Positions 21,371-32,029 of a stretch of 64,000 nt of DNA are shown here, in pieces. The position numbers and the translations under genes were made by a program. Source of the DNA: Myotis daubentonii (Eukaryota > Chordata > Mammalia > Chiroptera > Vespertilionidae); the NCBI RefSeq assembly GCF_963259705.1, contig NC_081844.1:104062671-104126670 (forward strand), written 5' to 3'. Under the pieces are notes generated by a model that saw nothing but the letters and a program-made list of their open reading frames with translations, was not told the DNA's origin and did not search any database. Numbering within the stretch: the first letter of the stretch is position 1; every line of letters begins with the position of its first letter.

Positions 21371-23059
21371 TCATTAAGATTTGTCACTAGATACAAGTTT
21401 TATTGCCTATTTGTGATAGGATGGTGAGGAGGGGGTGGGGAGATGGCTCTGAGGGAATATGACCTTCAGAGTGTGGGAACCTGACCTCGATTTCAACACA
21501 GGGTGAAGCTCTTAGAGATGGGTAGAAAAGAAGAAAATGGTGCCATGGGTTATTAAAAAGGGAAACCAAGAAGCATGTAACCAGGCTACAGTCAGTATGT
21601 CAAAGCAGTCTTATTTACATGACTTTCACCTTGAACAAGGAGACTCAAATTCACGGAATCCTAACTGCACTCAGCATCGCAGACACAGGCTCTCTGAGCC
21701 AGGCTGTTTCATCGCTGGGCGTGTAGGAAGAGGGCTGGAGGTATAACTGTGGCTTCCCTTCCTCTGGACACTCTTTGCTGGAACATCCAAGACATAACTC
21801 ATGTTCTGGGAAAAGTAACCGAAAAACCCCGAGTTCTTATTCTCCCACATTTCCTCCGTTGCGGAGGTCTGAAACCTCATCAAAGGGCAAAAAGTCTAGA
21901 AATTTCATTTTCTCTTTGCCCAGGACATATCAGAGAACACTAAAGATGTCCAGGAACAATCTCTTGGACAACAGGAAGATGGGTGACAGATCACTCCTGT
22001 CTTCTTCCAATCTTACGACCTGCAGGCCAGTTTTCCATTAAAGCTCATCAAGGCAAGCTCCCCAGACTTCCACCCTGTGGGTTCCTCCCAGGCCTGGCAG
22101 ACCTGGTGCTTGTGGACGCTGAGAGCAGCCCTGGGCAGAGCAGGGAAGGCGACTGAGAGGCCATGGGAGACCGCCCGCCCCCTTCCCCCCCCGCCCCCCG
22201 GTGATTTCTGTTCTGGAGGAATTTTAGCTAGTCAGATATTGTTTTAGTGGCTCCTTTTCAAAGCCAGGGTAAAGCAACCAAAAACATCTCAACGTGATCA
22301 CATATTTGAATGTCTAGCCTATTGTTTTAGAATGTTCCTTGAAGGCCCTCTAGGCACCACCCTCAGACTCCCCACCATGACCAGTAAACACAAGTCAATG
22401 GGAGGGAAATGTGACCTTAAGTATTTCCCGCTAATTCAGTTCCCTTGGAGAGAGCTTGGCTTCCAAGGATCTCCCTGGAGGGTGGGGGCTGGACCACAGC
22501 ATCTCTTCCTGAAGCAGCAGTGGAGTCGTGGTTCCCTGTTGCCGATTGTTTTAGTAAAAATTATCTCTGTGGCTTCCGGCTGTGCTTCCACTCTGGGTGG
22601 GATGGTGAAGAGAGTGATTTGTCTGCTACATTACTCAGCCCCAAAGTATATGGCACTGGGGACAAACTTGGCTTCTGCATTTTCCCATTCTCTCTGGGGT
22701 GTTCTCTCATCTCTGTGAGCCAGCCTGTTTCTGGGCCCTGGCTCTGCTGGATGAAGAGCAGTTGTTTGGGTTGGGGGCAGTGACCGTGCCCTTCCCTGCT
22801 GGTATGCGGAGCTATTGTTCCCTGAGTCCACGGAGGCTTTTATCCAGGGCATTCCTAGATCAGGATTAGCAGATCTGCGCCTGTCTCACTGGGTTGCTTT
22901 CCACTTCACTTCAACTTCAAGACCACAGGCCCTGGCTTCCCATGCAGGGCTGGCTGCCCTGAGGTGGCAGCCCAAAGCTTCGTACAGGGACAGAGATGGG
23001 GGCAGGTTCACTGTGCAACTCAGAGAAGATGCTGGGCTCCAGGGAGCCTGGGTGCCAAC
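21371..23059. other. Intronic stretch with nothing recognised
   Basis: There is a C-rich run at 22176-22199. Several chance frames of 75-128 codons occur in 22332-22852 without any domain. No exon signature was seen. Confidence 0.4.
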
Positions 23060-23215
23060 CCCAGCCTCAGAGGCACCTGGTTGTCTCACCTTTCAAACAG
23101 TAGTGACAACGCAGGTCCTCCTGGACTCCGGAGAGGATTAAGGAAGGCGACATACGCACGTGCAACAACTGTGAGCACCAGCACACAGTAGCTGCTCAGC
23201 GAACGCTAGATCCCT
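23060..23215 (+). repeat. MIR, worn
   Basis: Text such as 'ctcctggactccggagaggattaaggaaggcgacatacgcacgtgcaacaactgtgagcaccagcacacagtagctgctcagcgaacgc' follows the second half of MIR. Confidence 0.5.
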
Positions 23216-23689
23216 TTGCACCGTATACGGTAGATGAGCACCTGGGAGGCACCTGGAAAGCACTGCATCAGCTACCCGCCAGAGCTGGTGGAAGAAACAA
23301 GTAATGCAAAGTATTCCAAAGAACGAAAAACCTGCAAAGGGAGGGGAGACATGTGGCCCGTGGATGTATTATGAGTTCTAACTTGTGCCCAGGCTAACCT
23401 GAAAGAGAGAGTTATTATACACTGTCTGCTAACCGAATCAGAAAGAAGCTTCTGCAGTGTCCCCTTTGCTTATCTTGAACATGACTTTCAGAAAGCCACA
23501 AGCAGGGGGAGTGGCAGCAACTTCTTTGCTTAATCTGCCAAATGTAAGCATAGCTAAACTAACATTGAGTATCTATGATGTGAAGGGGGCTATTCGAAAC
23601 GGTGCTGGGGCACCCTTACATTTCTTATGCTTATGTTTCATCCACATAACCCAATCCACTCATTCATTCCGCCATTCATTCACTTAGTA
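23216..23689. other. Intronic stretch, possible MIR remnant at 23540-23640
   Basis: 'attgagtatctatgatgtgaagg' and 'cttacatttcttatgcttatg' suggest the reversed MIR end. The remainder is unrecognised. Confidence 0.35.
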
Positions 23690-23990
23690 GTGCTCTTTTC
23701 GCCGATGTCCACGTGGCACTTTCTCTCACCTTTTTCAAGTCATTACTCAAGCGTCACCTTTGTGAGGGCTTCTCTAACTACCTTATCTATAATGCACCTC
23801 GCCACCTGTAATTGTCTCTGTGATTCTTAGCACGCATCACTCTCTGTAACATATTATGTTAACCTTGCTTATCTTGTGTACCCTGATTGGAATATAAGCA
23901 CTCTGTTACATTCCTAGTTGCATCTCCAGGACAGAATAGTGTCAGAGTGTCAGCTCAGAGCAAGTGTCCAACAGATACGTGCTGGGTGAA
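23690..23990 (+). repeat. L2 LINE 3' end
   Basis: The order is L2-like: 'cttttttcaagtcattactcaagcgtcacctttgtgagggcttctctaacta', 'gattggaatataagcactctgttac' and 'tctccaggacagaatagtgtcagagtgtcag', ending near 'gatacgtgctgggtgaagg'. Confidence 0.65.
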
Positions 23991-23994
23991 GGAA

Positions 23995-24420
23995 ATCTAT
24001 GGTTAGGTCCTATTAGCATCATCATGCCCGTCTTACAGATGAAGAAGCTGAAGCACAGGGAGGTTAAATAACTTGCCCAAGCCTGGCCAGTGTGGCTCGG
24101 TGGTTGAGCATCAACCCTTGAACTAGGAGGTCACGGTTTGATTCCCGGTCAGGGCAAATGCCCGGATTGTGGGCTCCATCCCTAGCTAAAGGGTTGTGCA
24201 AGAGTCAGCTGATCAATGATTCTCTCTCATCGTTGATTAGGTGATGTTTCTATTTCTCTTTCCCTCTCCCTCTCCCTTCCCCTCTTTGAAATCAATAAAA
24301 ACATATTTTAAAAAAATAACTTGCCCAAGGAAACACAGTAAAGATCAAAGTTCTGATTTGAATTCAGGACTCACACACTATATTTTTTCACCTTTCAGTC
24401 TAAGGTCAGAGTCTGCACTA
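23995..24420 (-). repeat. MIR interrupted by a Ves SINE
   Basis: The left half has 'atcatgcccgtcttacagatgaagaagctgaagcacagggaggttaaataacttgcccaa'. The right half resumes with 'ggaaacacagtaaagatcaaagttctgatttgaattcaggactc'. The split is the Ves SINE at 24081-24313 plus its target duplication. The MIR is the older layer. Confidence 0.85.
24081..24313 (+). mobile_element. Ves SINE (vesper-bat tRNA-derived SINE), complete
   Basis: The tRNA-like head has GTGTGGCTCGGTGGTTGAGC (box A) and CACGGTTTGATTCCCGGTCA (box B). Then come the Ves middle with ATGCCCGG and 'gctgatcaatgattctctctcatc', a pyrimidine-rich stretch, and an AATCAATAAAAACATATTTT tail. A perfect 16-bp target duplication, AAATAACTTGCCCAAG, lies at 24066-24081 and 24314-24329; its last base may be the first SINE base. 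It is a relatively young copy. Ves SINEs point to Vespertilionidae. Confidence 0.95.
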
Positions 24421-24704
24421 AGCTACCATCTTTTATACTCCCCCTCCCCCTCCTCCTCCTCCTCCTCTTTTGGGGTCACTGCTTTAGTTCTGTGGAGACC
24501 AATGACTTCCCTAAAGGACTTGCTCATGCCAAGATGTAGGCTCCTTTGCCTACACGTTATTAATGAGAAAACTGCTGCCTGGTAGATGATTCACTAAGCA
24601 TATTCACGTTCAGATGCTCCATGTAGCAGTGGACACATCAAGGTACACAGCAGCAGTGTTATCGTTGGCAGGGCTGCGGAGATCCTAAGCAACAGGACAG
24701 TAGC
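24421..24704. other. Intronic stretch with a CTC-rich patch
   Basis: A short CCTCCTCCTCCTCCTC patch lies at 24447-24467. Nothing else was recognised. Confidence 0.4.
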
Positions 24705-24920
24705 GTGAGGTGGTAGCACAAACCTGGATCCCAGAGCCACACACACGTCAGTCTGAATCCTCCTGAGACTTTATAACAACAGAGCTGTGGTCGAGTCAGT
24801 CCACCTCTCCCGGCATCCGTTTCCTCACCGATTGAGAAAAAACTTGGTGGATTTTGGTTAGGCTAATTCAGTAAGCACTTAACAGAGGGCTGGGAATGTG
24901 GTAGGTGCTCCAAACATATT
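24705..24920 (+). repeat. MIR
   Basis: Text: 'gaggtggtagcacaaacctggatcccagagcc', 'gtcagtccacctctcccggcatccgtttcctcaccgattgag' and 'taagcacttaacagagggctgggaatgtggtaggtgctcc'. Confidence 0.7.
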
Positions 24921-25169
24921 ATTTCCATGACTTCCTCTGCCCCCCTGCCCAATATTACCTTCCCTAATGCTACAGGTCTCACCTCTCCCAGTCTCTGGTT
25001 TATGTCAGTAACAGCACTGAAAATACAGGTGAGAGAAACTCAGGAATGGTAGAAATGAGAAGAACGATGCTTCCTATCCAGGAATGTCTGTGCCTGTTCT
25101 GGAATATTCTCCAAAGAGGCTCTCCCACCTCTCTTCCCCCATCTCTATGCTAACAACAGTGATATTGAC

Positions 25170-25400
25170 CAACAGGAATATGTACTTGCTTCTAGGTCCT
25201 GCTCTAGGCACTTACGTGCATTAACTCATTTTATCTTCCCAGTAACCCAATGAGTTAGGTAGGTACTATTATCAGGGCCCTTCACAGACGAGAAAATCGA
25301 GAGCCTGAGAGGTTAAATATCTGCCCAAGGTAAGCAACAGAAGATTCAAACCCAGGCAGGCCGGCTTCTGGCACTGTCCTTTGCCCACTGGGCTGCCTCC
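25170..25400 (-). repeat. MIR, near full length
   Basis: Clear order: 'ctgctctaggcacttacgtgcattaactcattttatcttcccag', CAGACGAGAAAATCGAGAGC, 'gaggttaaatatctgcccaaggtaagcaacagaagattcaaacccaggcag'. It is among the best MIRs here. Confidence 0.9.
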
Positions 25401-25984
25401 TAGCATCCTCTGTGGCACTAAGTGGGAATGGAGCAGGGAAGGGAGGGGCAGAGGGTGCGAAGTGCTCGGGTCCAGGCGGAGGGGAGCACACAGCTCTCTG
25501 GAACACCACCTGAGGAGCTCCTAGCCTCTCCCCAGTGAGGGCCTGAGTAATGCTCTGGTGAGGGTCCTGGCCACAGAGCCAGGCATGAAGGAGGGAGCAT
25601 GCTGGGGAAGCTCCTCGTCATTCCAAGCATTGCTCCCACACCGAAGGTCCCCAGAGCCCAAATCCCTCACAGCCCCCTGGGCCCTTCATTCTGCCACGGG
25701 TCAGCCCCTTTCTGCAACTCATGGTAATGAAAACCGTTTCCCGAGAGGAGGCGATGCGTCTCATGAAACCGTGAGTTGGTACTTACTCCCAAAATTGTTC
25801 ACACAAATCGTTTTTAGTTAGGTGAAAAATAACTTTCTAGAAAAGGAGAAATATTCTACTATCTTGTTTTCTATTGTTCCAAGACTGACGAGTCCCAGAG
25901 TCCCGGGATTGCTCAATAACATGGTAAATTCTCTCCCCTTTTGATGGGAAAAATGCATCCCGCGGAGTCAGAGGATAAAACAGC
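25401..25984. other. Intronic stretch with nothing recognised
   Basis: The left half is GC-rich. The right half (25780-25960) is AT-rich and repeat-poor. No coding evidence was seen. Confidence 0.4.
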
Positions 25985-26215
25985 AAACATTTACCGAGCA
26001 GCGTTAATTAAATGCTGTGCACCGTGCTAGGAGCTTTACATGCATCATCTCATTTAATGTTTACAACCGCTCCAAGAGTAGCTTTAGTAACACGACTTCC
26101 AAACAAAACAATAAAAGGGCCTCTCTGGGAGTGGAATAGCTTGTCTAAGGGCCCTAAAGTGGCATAGTCAGGATTCAACCCCAAGACCTGGCTTTCAGTC
26201 TTAAACCACCCTATA
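25985..26215 (-). repeat. MIR
   Basis: 'gctgtgcaccgtgctaggagctttacatgcatcatctcatttaatgtttacaac' begins it. 'gaatagcttgtctaagggccctaaagtggcatagtcaggattcaaccccaag' ends it. Confidence 0.85.
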
Positions 26216-26429
26216 CAGAATCCCCTTCAAGCTCTTAGCTATGAGGGATGTGCCTAACAGCTGACCACCGATGTCTGACCCGCCTGCATCCCTCAGGAGG
26301 AACAGTGGGAAATGGCGACTGGAGATTACACTGACCCTCTTAGGAGTCACTCACTTAAGATTCATCCCAAATCCTATGACGCTGGGACCCCATCAGCCCA
26401 GAGGGGGCACCTTTTCTAACACACACAGG

Positions 26430-26540
26430 GTGTTGTAAGGGCTGGTCGCATGCTAGTTGCCTCAGGTTCTGGGCAGGTCCCTCATCTGTAAAATGGGGGG
26501 TTTGAGCTCCATCGGGGTGGCTGTGCCTAGGGAAGGTGCT
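26430..26540 (+). repeat. MIR or MIR3 fragment
   Basis: Only the centre is visible: 'ttgcctcaggttctgggcaggtccctcatctgtaaaatggggggtttgagctcc'. Confidence 0.5.
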
Positions 26541-26779
26541 GCCACTCTCGGTCCAGGTCCATGGCAACCACGCAGAGCATACCCAGGGTGCCTTCCTGAG
26601 CGTGGATGGGCCTCAGAACCCTTTTCAGTAAATGACCCTGGGCACCGTTTATCTAACCACGGTTGGCATTCAAGATGTAATCCATTTGCCATGCCTAAAA
26701 ATGCCTAAAATAGAAGGTCCCCAAGGACCCTCCAGATTAACATATCATTTCCTAGTATGTCTACACACGAAGTGTATGA

Positions 26780-27200
26780 AAACACACATTCTTCTGGAAT
26801 AAATAATGGAATCATCTTTCAATGACATAATTCGGGAAAATAAATTAGCTGGCTTCTCCTAAACCTTTCCATGTGAGAAGATCCTGAGCCCAGGGCCCTA
26901 GAGATGTCAAATGCGAGCGAATGGAAGATGTTTTCATGGGGCAGAAAATTAGGGAGGGGATGCCTGGCAGGGAAGTCTCCGCACCACAAATTGGTCCCTA
27001 ACAGAGAATTGCTGCTTGGTTTAGGGGGTAATTAGCACACCCCAAATCACTTGCTGGCAACAATACAATTAAGACCTGGAGACAGAGGGCCCTAAACTTG
27101 AGAGAGAAGCTGTGTCACCACAAAAACAGGGCTCTGACCAAGGGGCTCCAAGATGAAATGAAGTCATTGTTTCAATTAAAAACAGAGCTATGCATTTCTC
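26780..27200. promoter_or_regulatory. Candidate conserved non-coding element
   Basis: Repeat-free block with AAATAAATAATGGAATCATC, ATAATTCGGGAAAATAAATT, GGGGGTAATTAGCACACCCC and 'acaatacaattaagacc'. It has AT-rich homeodomain-like sites alternating with GC-rich sites. The GTAATTAGCAC core sits in a near-palindromic GGGGGTAATTAGCACACCCC. This is inference from composition only. Confidence 0.3.
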
Positions 27201-28519
27201 TAAACCCCCCTATTTGCAAAGTCCCATTAGGCAGAGGAGCTTCAAGGCCTGATCTTGACCCTGTGGTGCCGGAGGCTGCACCGACTTCCCATCGACGGGA
27301 GGCCTGTGATGTGGGCAGGCAGCTCAGGCATGCCCTTCCCAGGAAAAAACACGGTCTACACAGGCAAAGGGATTCCTGGGGCATCCAAGGTGGAATCCTG
27401 TCTGTTTCCCTGACTACACCCACATGAGGGCATTTGGCCTTGCTGGACTGGAGGTGGCAAATGTGTGTGGATCCCACGTTGAAAGGCTTATTCTGCTTCT
27501 ATGTGCCCTGGCTCTCAGAGTCCCAAAAAGAGCATCTGAGGCCCTTGCTGTTGCTGGACACCCTATTCTATGGGACGGAGGTCAGGATGTCTGCCCTGCT
27601 GACTCCTCAGGGGTGAAAAGACTGTGCAAACCATCAAAGAAAGTCCAGGAGAGTTTTCAACAATTTCCAAACCCAACAAAGGAAAAGGGAGCTGTGCTCG
27701 GGGCTGCTCTTCATCCAGGGGAGTGAGAAAGAGGCCCTGCTGGCCAGCCTTGGAAGGGGTCCTACCAGCACCAGTGACGCTGGCCTTGGCCTTGGGGGCC
27801 GCGTCATCTCTTCTGAGCAGTGGGGAATGAAGGTCTTGTCCTCAAACTCAAACGGCTACAAGGATTATGAAAAGGTATGAACAGGGCCCACGTGGACAGA
27901 GAGTGATGGGAATTTTAGCCCCTGGAGAAAACAGGCTCCTCAAAATGGTCACCCAATGCTTGCTTTGAGGCCTGTTAATTGTATGCGAGTCAGGGCTCAG
28001 TGCTGCTGCCAGAACTCCCAATGTTGGAGGGGGAACAAGCAATCTGGATTTTATGTGAGATCTCTCAGTTTTTAAATATAGTCAACTCGTTTTTTAAAAA
28101 TTATGCAGGCCAAATACAATATACCTGTGGGCAGGACTCCAATGTGGGGCCACCATTTTGCCATTTCTTTAAATGAAAGGGCAGTTGCAAGAGAAGAAAG
28201 AAAAGGGCTAATTTTTTTTTTCAAATACTTGAATTTAGCTAATTAAACAGACAAGAAAATTAAGCAGCTCTTCCATGTGCTCTACCATCGCAGATACGTT
28301 ACACTTGGTAGAAAGGGCAGAGAAACAGGGGAGCCTCCTGTTTCATAACACCGATGATAAACTGCCATCCACGAAAACAATAAAAAATACCATGCCGGGA
28401 GCGATCAGTGCGGTGCTGACGATCACGCCGAGGCTTTCAGGGGACAATGTGGAGTGAGACTGCCACACAGTCCTCATTGAACGGGGAAGATCTGAGGCGT
28501 GAAGACCAGGCACGAGAAA
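27201..28519. other. Intronic stretch with no recognised repeat
   Basis: GC-rich on the left (27230-27830) with several overlapping chance frames. AT-rich on the right (28060-28270) with a TTTTTTTTT run. No exon signature was seen. Confidence 0.4.
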
Positions 28520-28610
28520 CTGATGTTTACTGAACACTAGGCAGTATGCTGAATGCTTTACAAGAATTACTTCATTGAAAGTTTGCAAGAATCTTCTGAT
28601 TTAGAGCCCT
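28520..28610 (-). repeat. MIR fragment
   Basis: 'gatgtttactgaacactaggcagtatgctgaatgctttacaagaattacttcattgaaag' is the reversed 3' part of a MIR. The core is missing. Confidence 0.55.
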
Positions 28611-29368
28611 CACTCGTAAGAACCACACAACACTGTCTCCAGACGTGGCCAGGCCTTGGAAGAGAAGCAGGCATGCTAGGCAGGGGAATGGCAGGAGCAC
28701 TGGTGATGGGTCTGACAGGTATGTTGGGGGCAGCAGGGGGAACCTGAGTGCATGCTGCTGGGTTCCTCTGTGTTTGTGTGTGCTGGGCAAGGGTCCAGCA
28801 CAGGAAGCCAGAAGCGGCGGCAGCCCTGAGGCTGGAGTAGTGCCCCCCTCACTGAAGCCTCAGGACAAAGATTTCAGCTGATGATGGGGGCCCCTCCACA
28901 GGAGGTACGTGGGCCAGACCACAGAGTAGGAAAGGTTCCTGTTCCCAGTGGACTGTAGCTCCCATCACCCAGAATACCTCAGGGGCCAGCAGAATGCCTT
29001 GGGGCCAGAGGAATTCCCCAAAGACAGAATCAAAGGGCAAGTGTTGAGGGTGTTGGGCCAGGAGAGCAAGGGAGAGAACCAGCAAGTTCAGACAGGACAG
29101 GCATGGAGGGGAAATGCCACCTTTCTATTGGCAAATCAGGGGAAGCTTTGAGAAAGAGGTGGGGTGTTAAGAAGGCCCCTGAAATGCTTCTCGACTTTAG
29201 GGGAAGGAAGAGAATGGAGGGGGACCATGACACTGTATCAGGACCAATAGTAACAAGGCTCTTCTTGAGAGCCATGCTGAGACTAAAATTAAATGGGGCC
29301 TCAGGATCACCAACCTGGACTGACCAATATGTGGTCCATTTTGATCACCATGGCGTACATATCCATGT

Positions 29369-29373
<5 letters not shown>
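28611..29373. other. Intronic stretch with nothing recognised
   Basis: Purine-rich in 28990-29240. Long frames on both strands overlap and have no domains. Confidence 0.4.

Positions 29374-29420
<47 letters not shown>
29374..29420 (+). repeat. (AC)n microsatellite at the left edge of a HeliBat
   Basis: An almost pure AC tract ends one base before the A|TC boundary of the Helitron at 29421/29422. Confidence 0.97.
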
Positions 29421-29421
<1 letters not shown>

Positions 29422-29422
<1 letters not shown>

Positions 29423-29789
29423 CTACATATATACACATATAAAAGCCTAAGTGACCATTTGACTGAATGACAGGAATGACCGGAACGACTGGTCAACCAG
29501 TCGCTATGATGCACACTGACCACCAGGGGGCAGACGCCCAATGCAGGAGTTGCCCCCTGGAGGTCAGTGCACTACCACAGCCAACCTCCTGCAGCCCCTC
29601 CCCGTGGCCGGCCAACCTCCAGCCATCCCTCTCGCTGGCCCGCTGGCACCCCATCAGCCCTGATCAGGAGGCCAGTCAGCCAACCTCCTGGGGTCCTTCC
29701 CCTCAGCCAGCCTGCCCCCACCCCCATAGGCCTTGATTGCCGGCCAGGCCAAGGGACCCCACCCATGCACAAATTCATGCACTGGGCTT

Positions 29790-29793
<4 letters not shown>
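29422..29793 (+). mobile_element. HeliBat (non-autonomous Helitron), 372 bp
   Basis: The left end is A|TCTACATATATAC..ATAAAAGCCTAAG, the eroded HeliBat 5' end with TC and 'ataaaaggctaa'. The right end is 'catgcacaaattcatgcactgggcttctag' followed by T: a short hairpin (TGCAC..AAATTC..TGCA), then CTAG, the usual Helitron 3' terminus, with a host T after it. There are no inverted ends and no target duplication, as expected of rolling-circle elements. Internally it carries the facing arms GCACACTGACCACCAGGGGG and TGCCCCCTGGAGGTCAGTGC. No Rep/helicase is encoded. HeliBats are known from vesper bats. Confidence 0.9.
29520..29563. promoter_or_regulatory. Inverted pair of CTCF-like motifs inside the HeliBat
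   Basis: CCACCAGGGGGCAG at 29520-29533 fits the CTCF core consensus. TGCCCCCTGGAGG at 29551-29563 is a second near-match on the other strand, CCTCCAGGGGGCA. They sit in the arms of the element's internal hairpin. Binding is not shown by sequence alone. Confidence 0.45.
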
Positions 29794-29838
<45 letters not shown>

Positions 29839-29850
29839 TTTTTTTTTTTT
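29794..29850 (+). repeat. (TG)n tract and T-run at the right edge of the HeliBat
   Basis: The TG tract begins at the host T right after CTAG and runs to about 29836, then a T-rich run follows to 29850. It is the complement of the AC tract on the other side. Confidence 0.95.
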
Positions 29851-30303
29851 ATGAAAGGAGCGATCTTTTTGTTGGATGTACCTCGGCATGGGAGAGGTCA
29901 GATATATTTTTTTCTGGATCTTTTTATGGCTCTTTTACCTACAACTTAACCTAATTTTAAAAACTTCTAACCTCACATTTTCTCAGTACCAGTTCTACAA
30001 AACTCAAATCCCACCAAATGTGTCATGAACATAGATTCCATAGTCAAAAATGTTTGAAAACTAGCTGTATAGGTATTTTCATCTCTTAGAAATTCACAAT
30101 GTATATTAACAAGGTAAAGGCTCTGAAAAGTCCTGCAATCAAGAAGCCTTCCATATTTCCCTTAGCACATCCCCCAGGATACTTATTTTCTTTACTGCAC
30201 ATCTATTAAGATGTTGAAGCTGATTTTCATGTCCTCTGCCTCAACTACCTCCAAGGTAATGAGTTCCATAAAATCAACATCTTCCCTATGGCACTTCTTC
30301 CCA
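29851..30303. other. Intronic stretch, AT-rich, nothing recognised
   Basis: No coding evidence was seen. 'catcttccctatggcacttcttcccatg' may be a worn repeat. Confidence 0.35.
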
Positions 30304-30495
30304 TGTATTATGGACTGAATGCTGTGTCCCCACCCCCAGCCCCAAATTCAGATGTTGAAGCCCCAATCTACAATGTGACAGTATTTGGAGGTAAGACCTT
30401 TGGGAGATAATTAGGTTTAGGTGAGGTCATGAGGGTGGGGTCCTCATATTAAAACTAGTGCCCTTATAAGAAAAGATAAGAGAGCAGGGGTACCA
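30304..30495 (+). mobile_element. MLT1-type LTR fragment (ERVL-MaLR)
   Basis: 'tgtattatggactgaatgctgtgtccccacc', 'gatgttgaagccccaatctacaatgtgacagtatttggaggtaagacctttgggagataattaggtttaggtgaggtcatgagggtggggtcctcat' and 'agtgcccttataagaaaagataag' give the 5' half of an MLT1 LTR. The 3' half is absent. Confidence 0.85.
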
Positions 30496-30569
30496 ACTGA
30501 GCCTCAGAAAAGAAATATGAAGTACCCATGTGACTCCATGTCTGTGGTTTCCCCTCCTCCCACTCTTAG

Positions 30570-30800
30570 TACGGGGAATGGTTCAGATGTCAGGCAGATT
30601 GGGTTCTCAGCCCCACCACTTACACATTAGCTTGAGCAAATTATTTATCACCTCTGAGCTCCATTTCCTCTTCAGTAAAATGGAATAGTTATACCCACCT
30701 CACAGGATGATGAAGATTAAATGAGAAAGATGATGGGGTTTAGAACAATGCCTGCTGCTTTGTAAACATTGAACAAATGGTAGCTGCTGTTACACAGTTG
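30570..30800 (+). repeat. MIR
   Basis: 'gcagattgggttctcagccccaccacttacacattagcttgagcaaattatttatcacctctgagctccatttcctcttcagtaaaatgg' and 'caatgcctgctgctttgtaaacattgaacaaatggtagctgctg'. Confidence 0.85.
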
Positions 30801-31489
30801 TATTATTTCCAATATGCCCTCTGTCTTTCCAGGTTCAGAGCCCAAAGGCTATTTTGCAAAAGGTGCTTTTGGTTCTGTTTTTAACCTGAGATTTATACGC
30901 TGTAGAGGGCAACCTGGTGACATCAGCAGGCCTGTGGATACATCACCTTACCCACTTCCACTGCAGATGTTCAGGGCATCAGTGTCGGCTCCAGGCTGCC
31001 CCAAAGCTCAGAGACCTGCTCCCAGAGGGTGTGATAACCAAGGTTATCTTCCCACCCCACTGCAGCAGGGCTGGTGGCATCCACCTCCCCACAAGGAAGC
31101 CATACCGACCACGCTCTCTCTCTGGAGATGGGCACTGCACAGGCAATAAAGGCCCTGGAGTCAGCTTTTCTCAGACAGGTCTTCTCTGGTTTTCTCTCAC
31201 TGCCTGACAATCAACTGTTATGTTTCCAAACACAATAAACTACTCTTGGGTCTGCTCCACCGTCTACCTCACCATGAGTGTGTGTTAAAGAACACAAGAC
31301 CCCTCGCTTCTCCTCTAGCTTTTCTGTTTCCTGTGATTTGGCTGCTCACCTGCCCCCTTTCAGCAGCCCTTCTGCGGAAAGAGGCCAGGCCTACATAAAT
31401 CCTCCCCCATGCCAATGCCTGCTCCCTTCTTTTTCTTGGGAAGCAGAGAGGTTTAGCTGAAAAAACAAACAAACAAACAAAAAAAACCC
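30801..31489. other. Intronic stretch with nothing recognised
   Basis: An AAACAAACAAACAAACAAAA patch at 31463-31482 abuts the next MIR. The rest is unremarkable. Confidence 0.4.
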
Positions 31490-31665
31490 CAGAATTTGGA
31501 GCCTGACAGGCAAGATAGGAATCCCAGTTCTGCAATTTCCTCACTGAATGACCTTGGGTAAAACACCTCACCTTTCAGAGTCTCAGTTCTCTTTTCTGTC
31601 AAATGGGCTCAGAAAACCTACTAAGCCACATGGTTGTTGAAAAGCCATATAAATAGATGCAGGTG
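31490..31665 (+). repeat. MIR
   Basis: 'tttggagcctgacaggcaagataggaatcccagttctgcaatttcctcactgaatgaccttgggtaaaacacctcacctttcagagtctcag' is the head and core. Confidence 0.85.
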
Positions 31666-31799
31666 CGATACAGAGTTCATGATAACCAAGCTAGTTCCCA
31701 TGGGATTGAATTGCCTGAAAGAAGAAAGTTAAGGGAAGTGATCAAATAAATGTCTCCATGTCCATAGAAAACATTTGTTTGAAGGCTCTTCTGGTAGAG

Positions 31800-32024
31800 C
31801 AAGGATTGGCGGATTTTTTTCTATGAAGGGCTATATAGTGAACATATTTGGCTCTGGGGACCATACAGCCTCTGTCACAATTCTGCAGCTCTGCCATTTT
31901 AGCACAGATAGGGCCTTGGAGTATGTAAATGAGGGGGTGTGGCCATGCTCCAATAAAACTTCATTTACAATAGCTGGTGGCAGTGGGCTGGATGGGCCCA
32001 TGGGCTGCATTTGCCCACCTAGAC
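31800..32024 (+). mobile_element. Old hAT-type MER relic
   Basis: 'ggattggcggatttttttctatgaagggctatatagtgaacatatttggctctggggaccatacagcctctgtcacaa', 'gtgtggccatgctccaataaaacttcatttacaatagc' and 'gggctggatgggcccatgggctgcatttgccca' follow a common mammalian non-autonomous DNA element whose ends are 'cagtggttggcaaact' and 'agtttgccgaccc'. I am not certain of its MER number. Target duplications are not visible. Confidence 0.7.
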
Positions 32025-32029
32025 CGGAG

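Noticed and set aside
24081..24160. tRNA gene
   Set aside because: Box A and B are present but belong to the tRNA-derived head of a Ves SINE, which does not fold into a functional tRNA.
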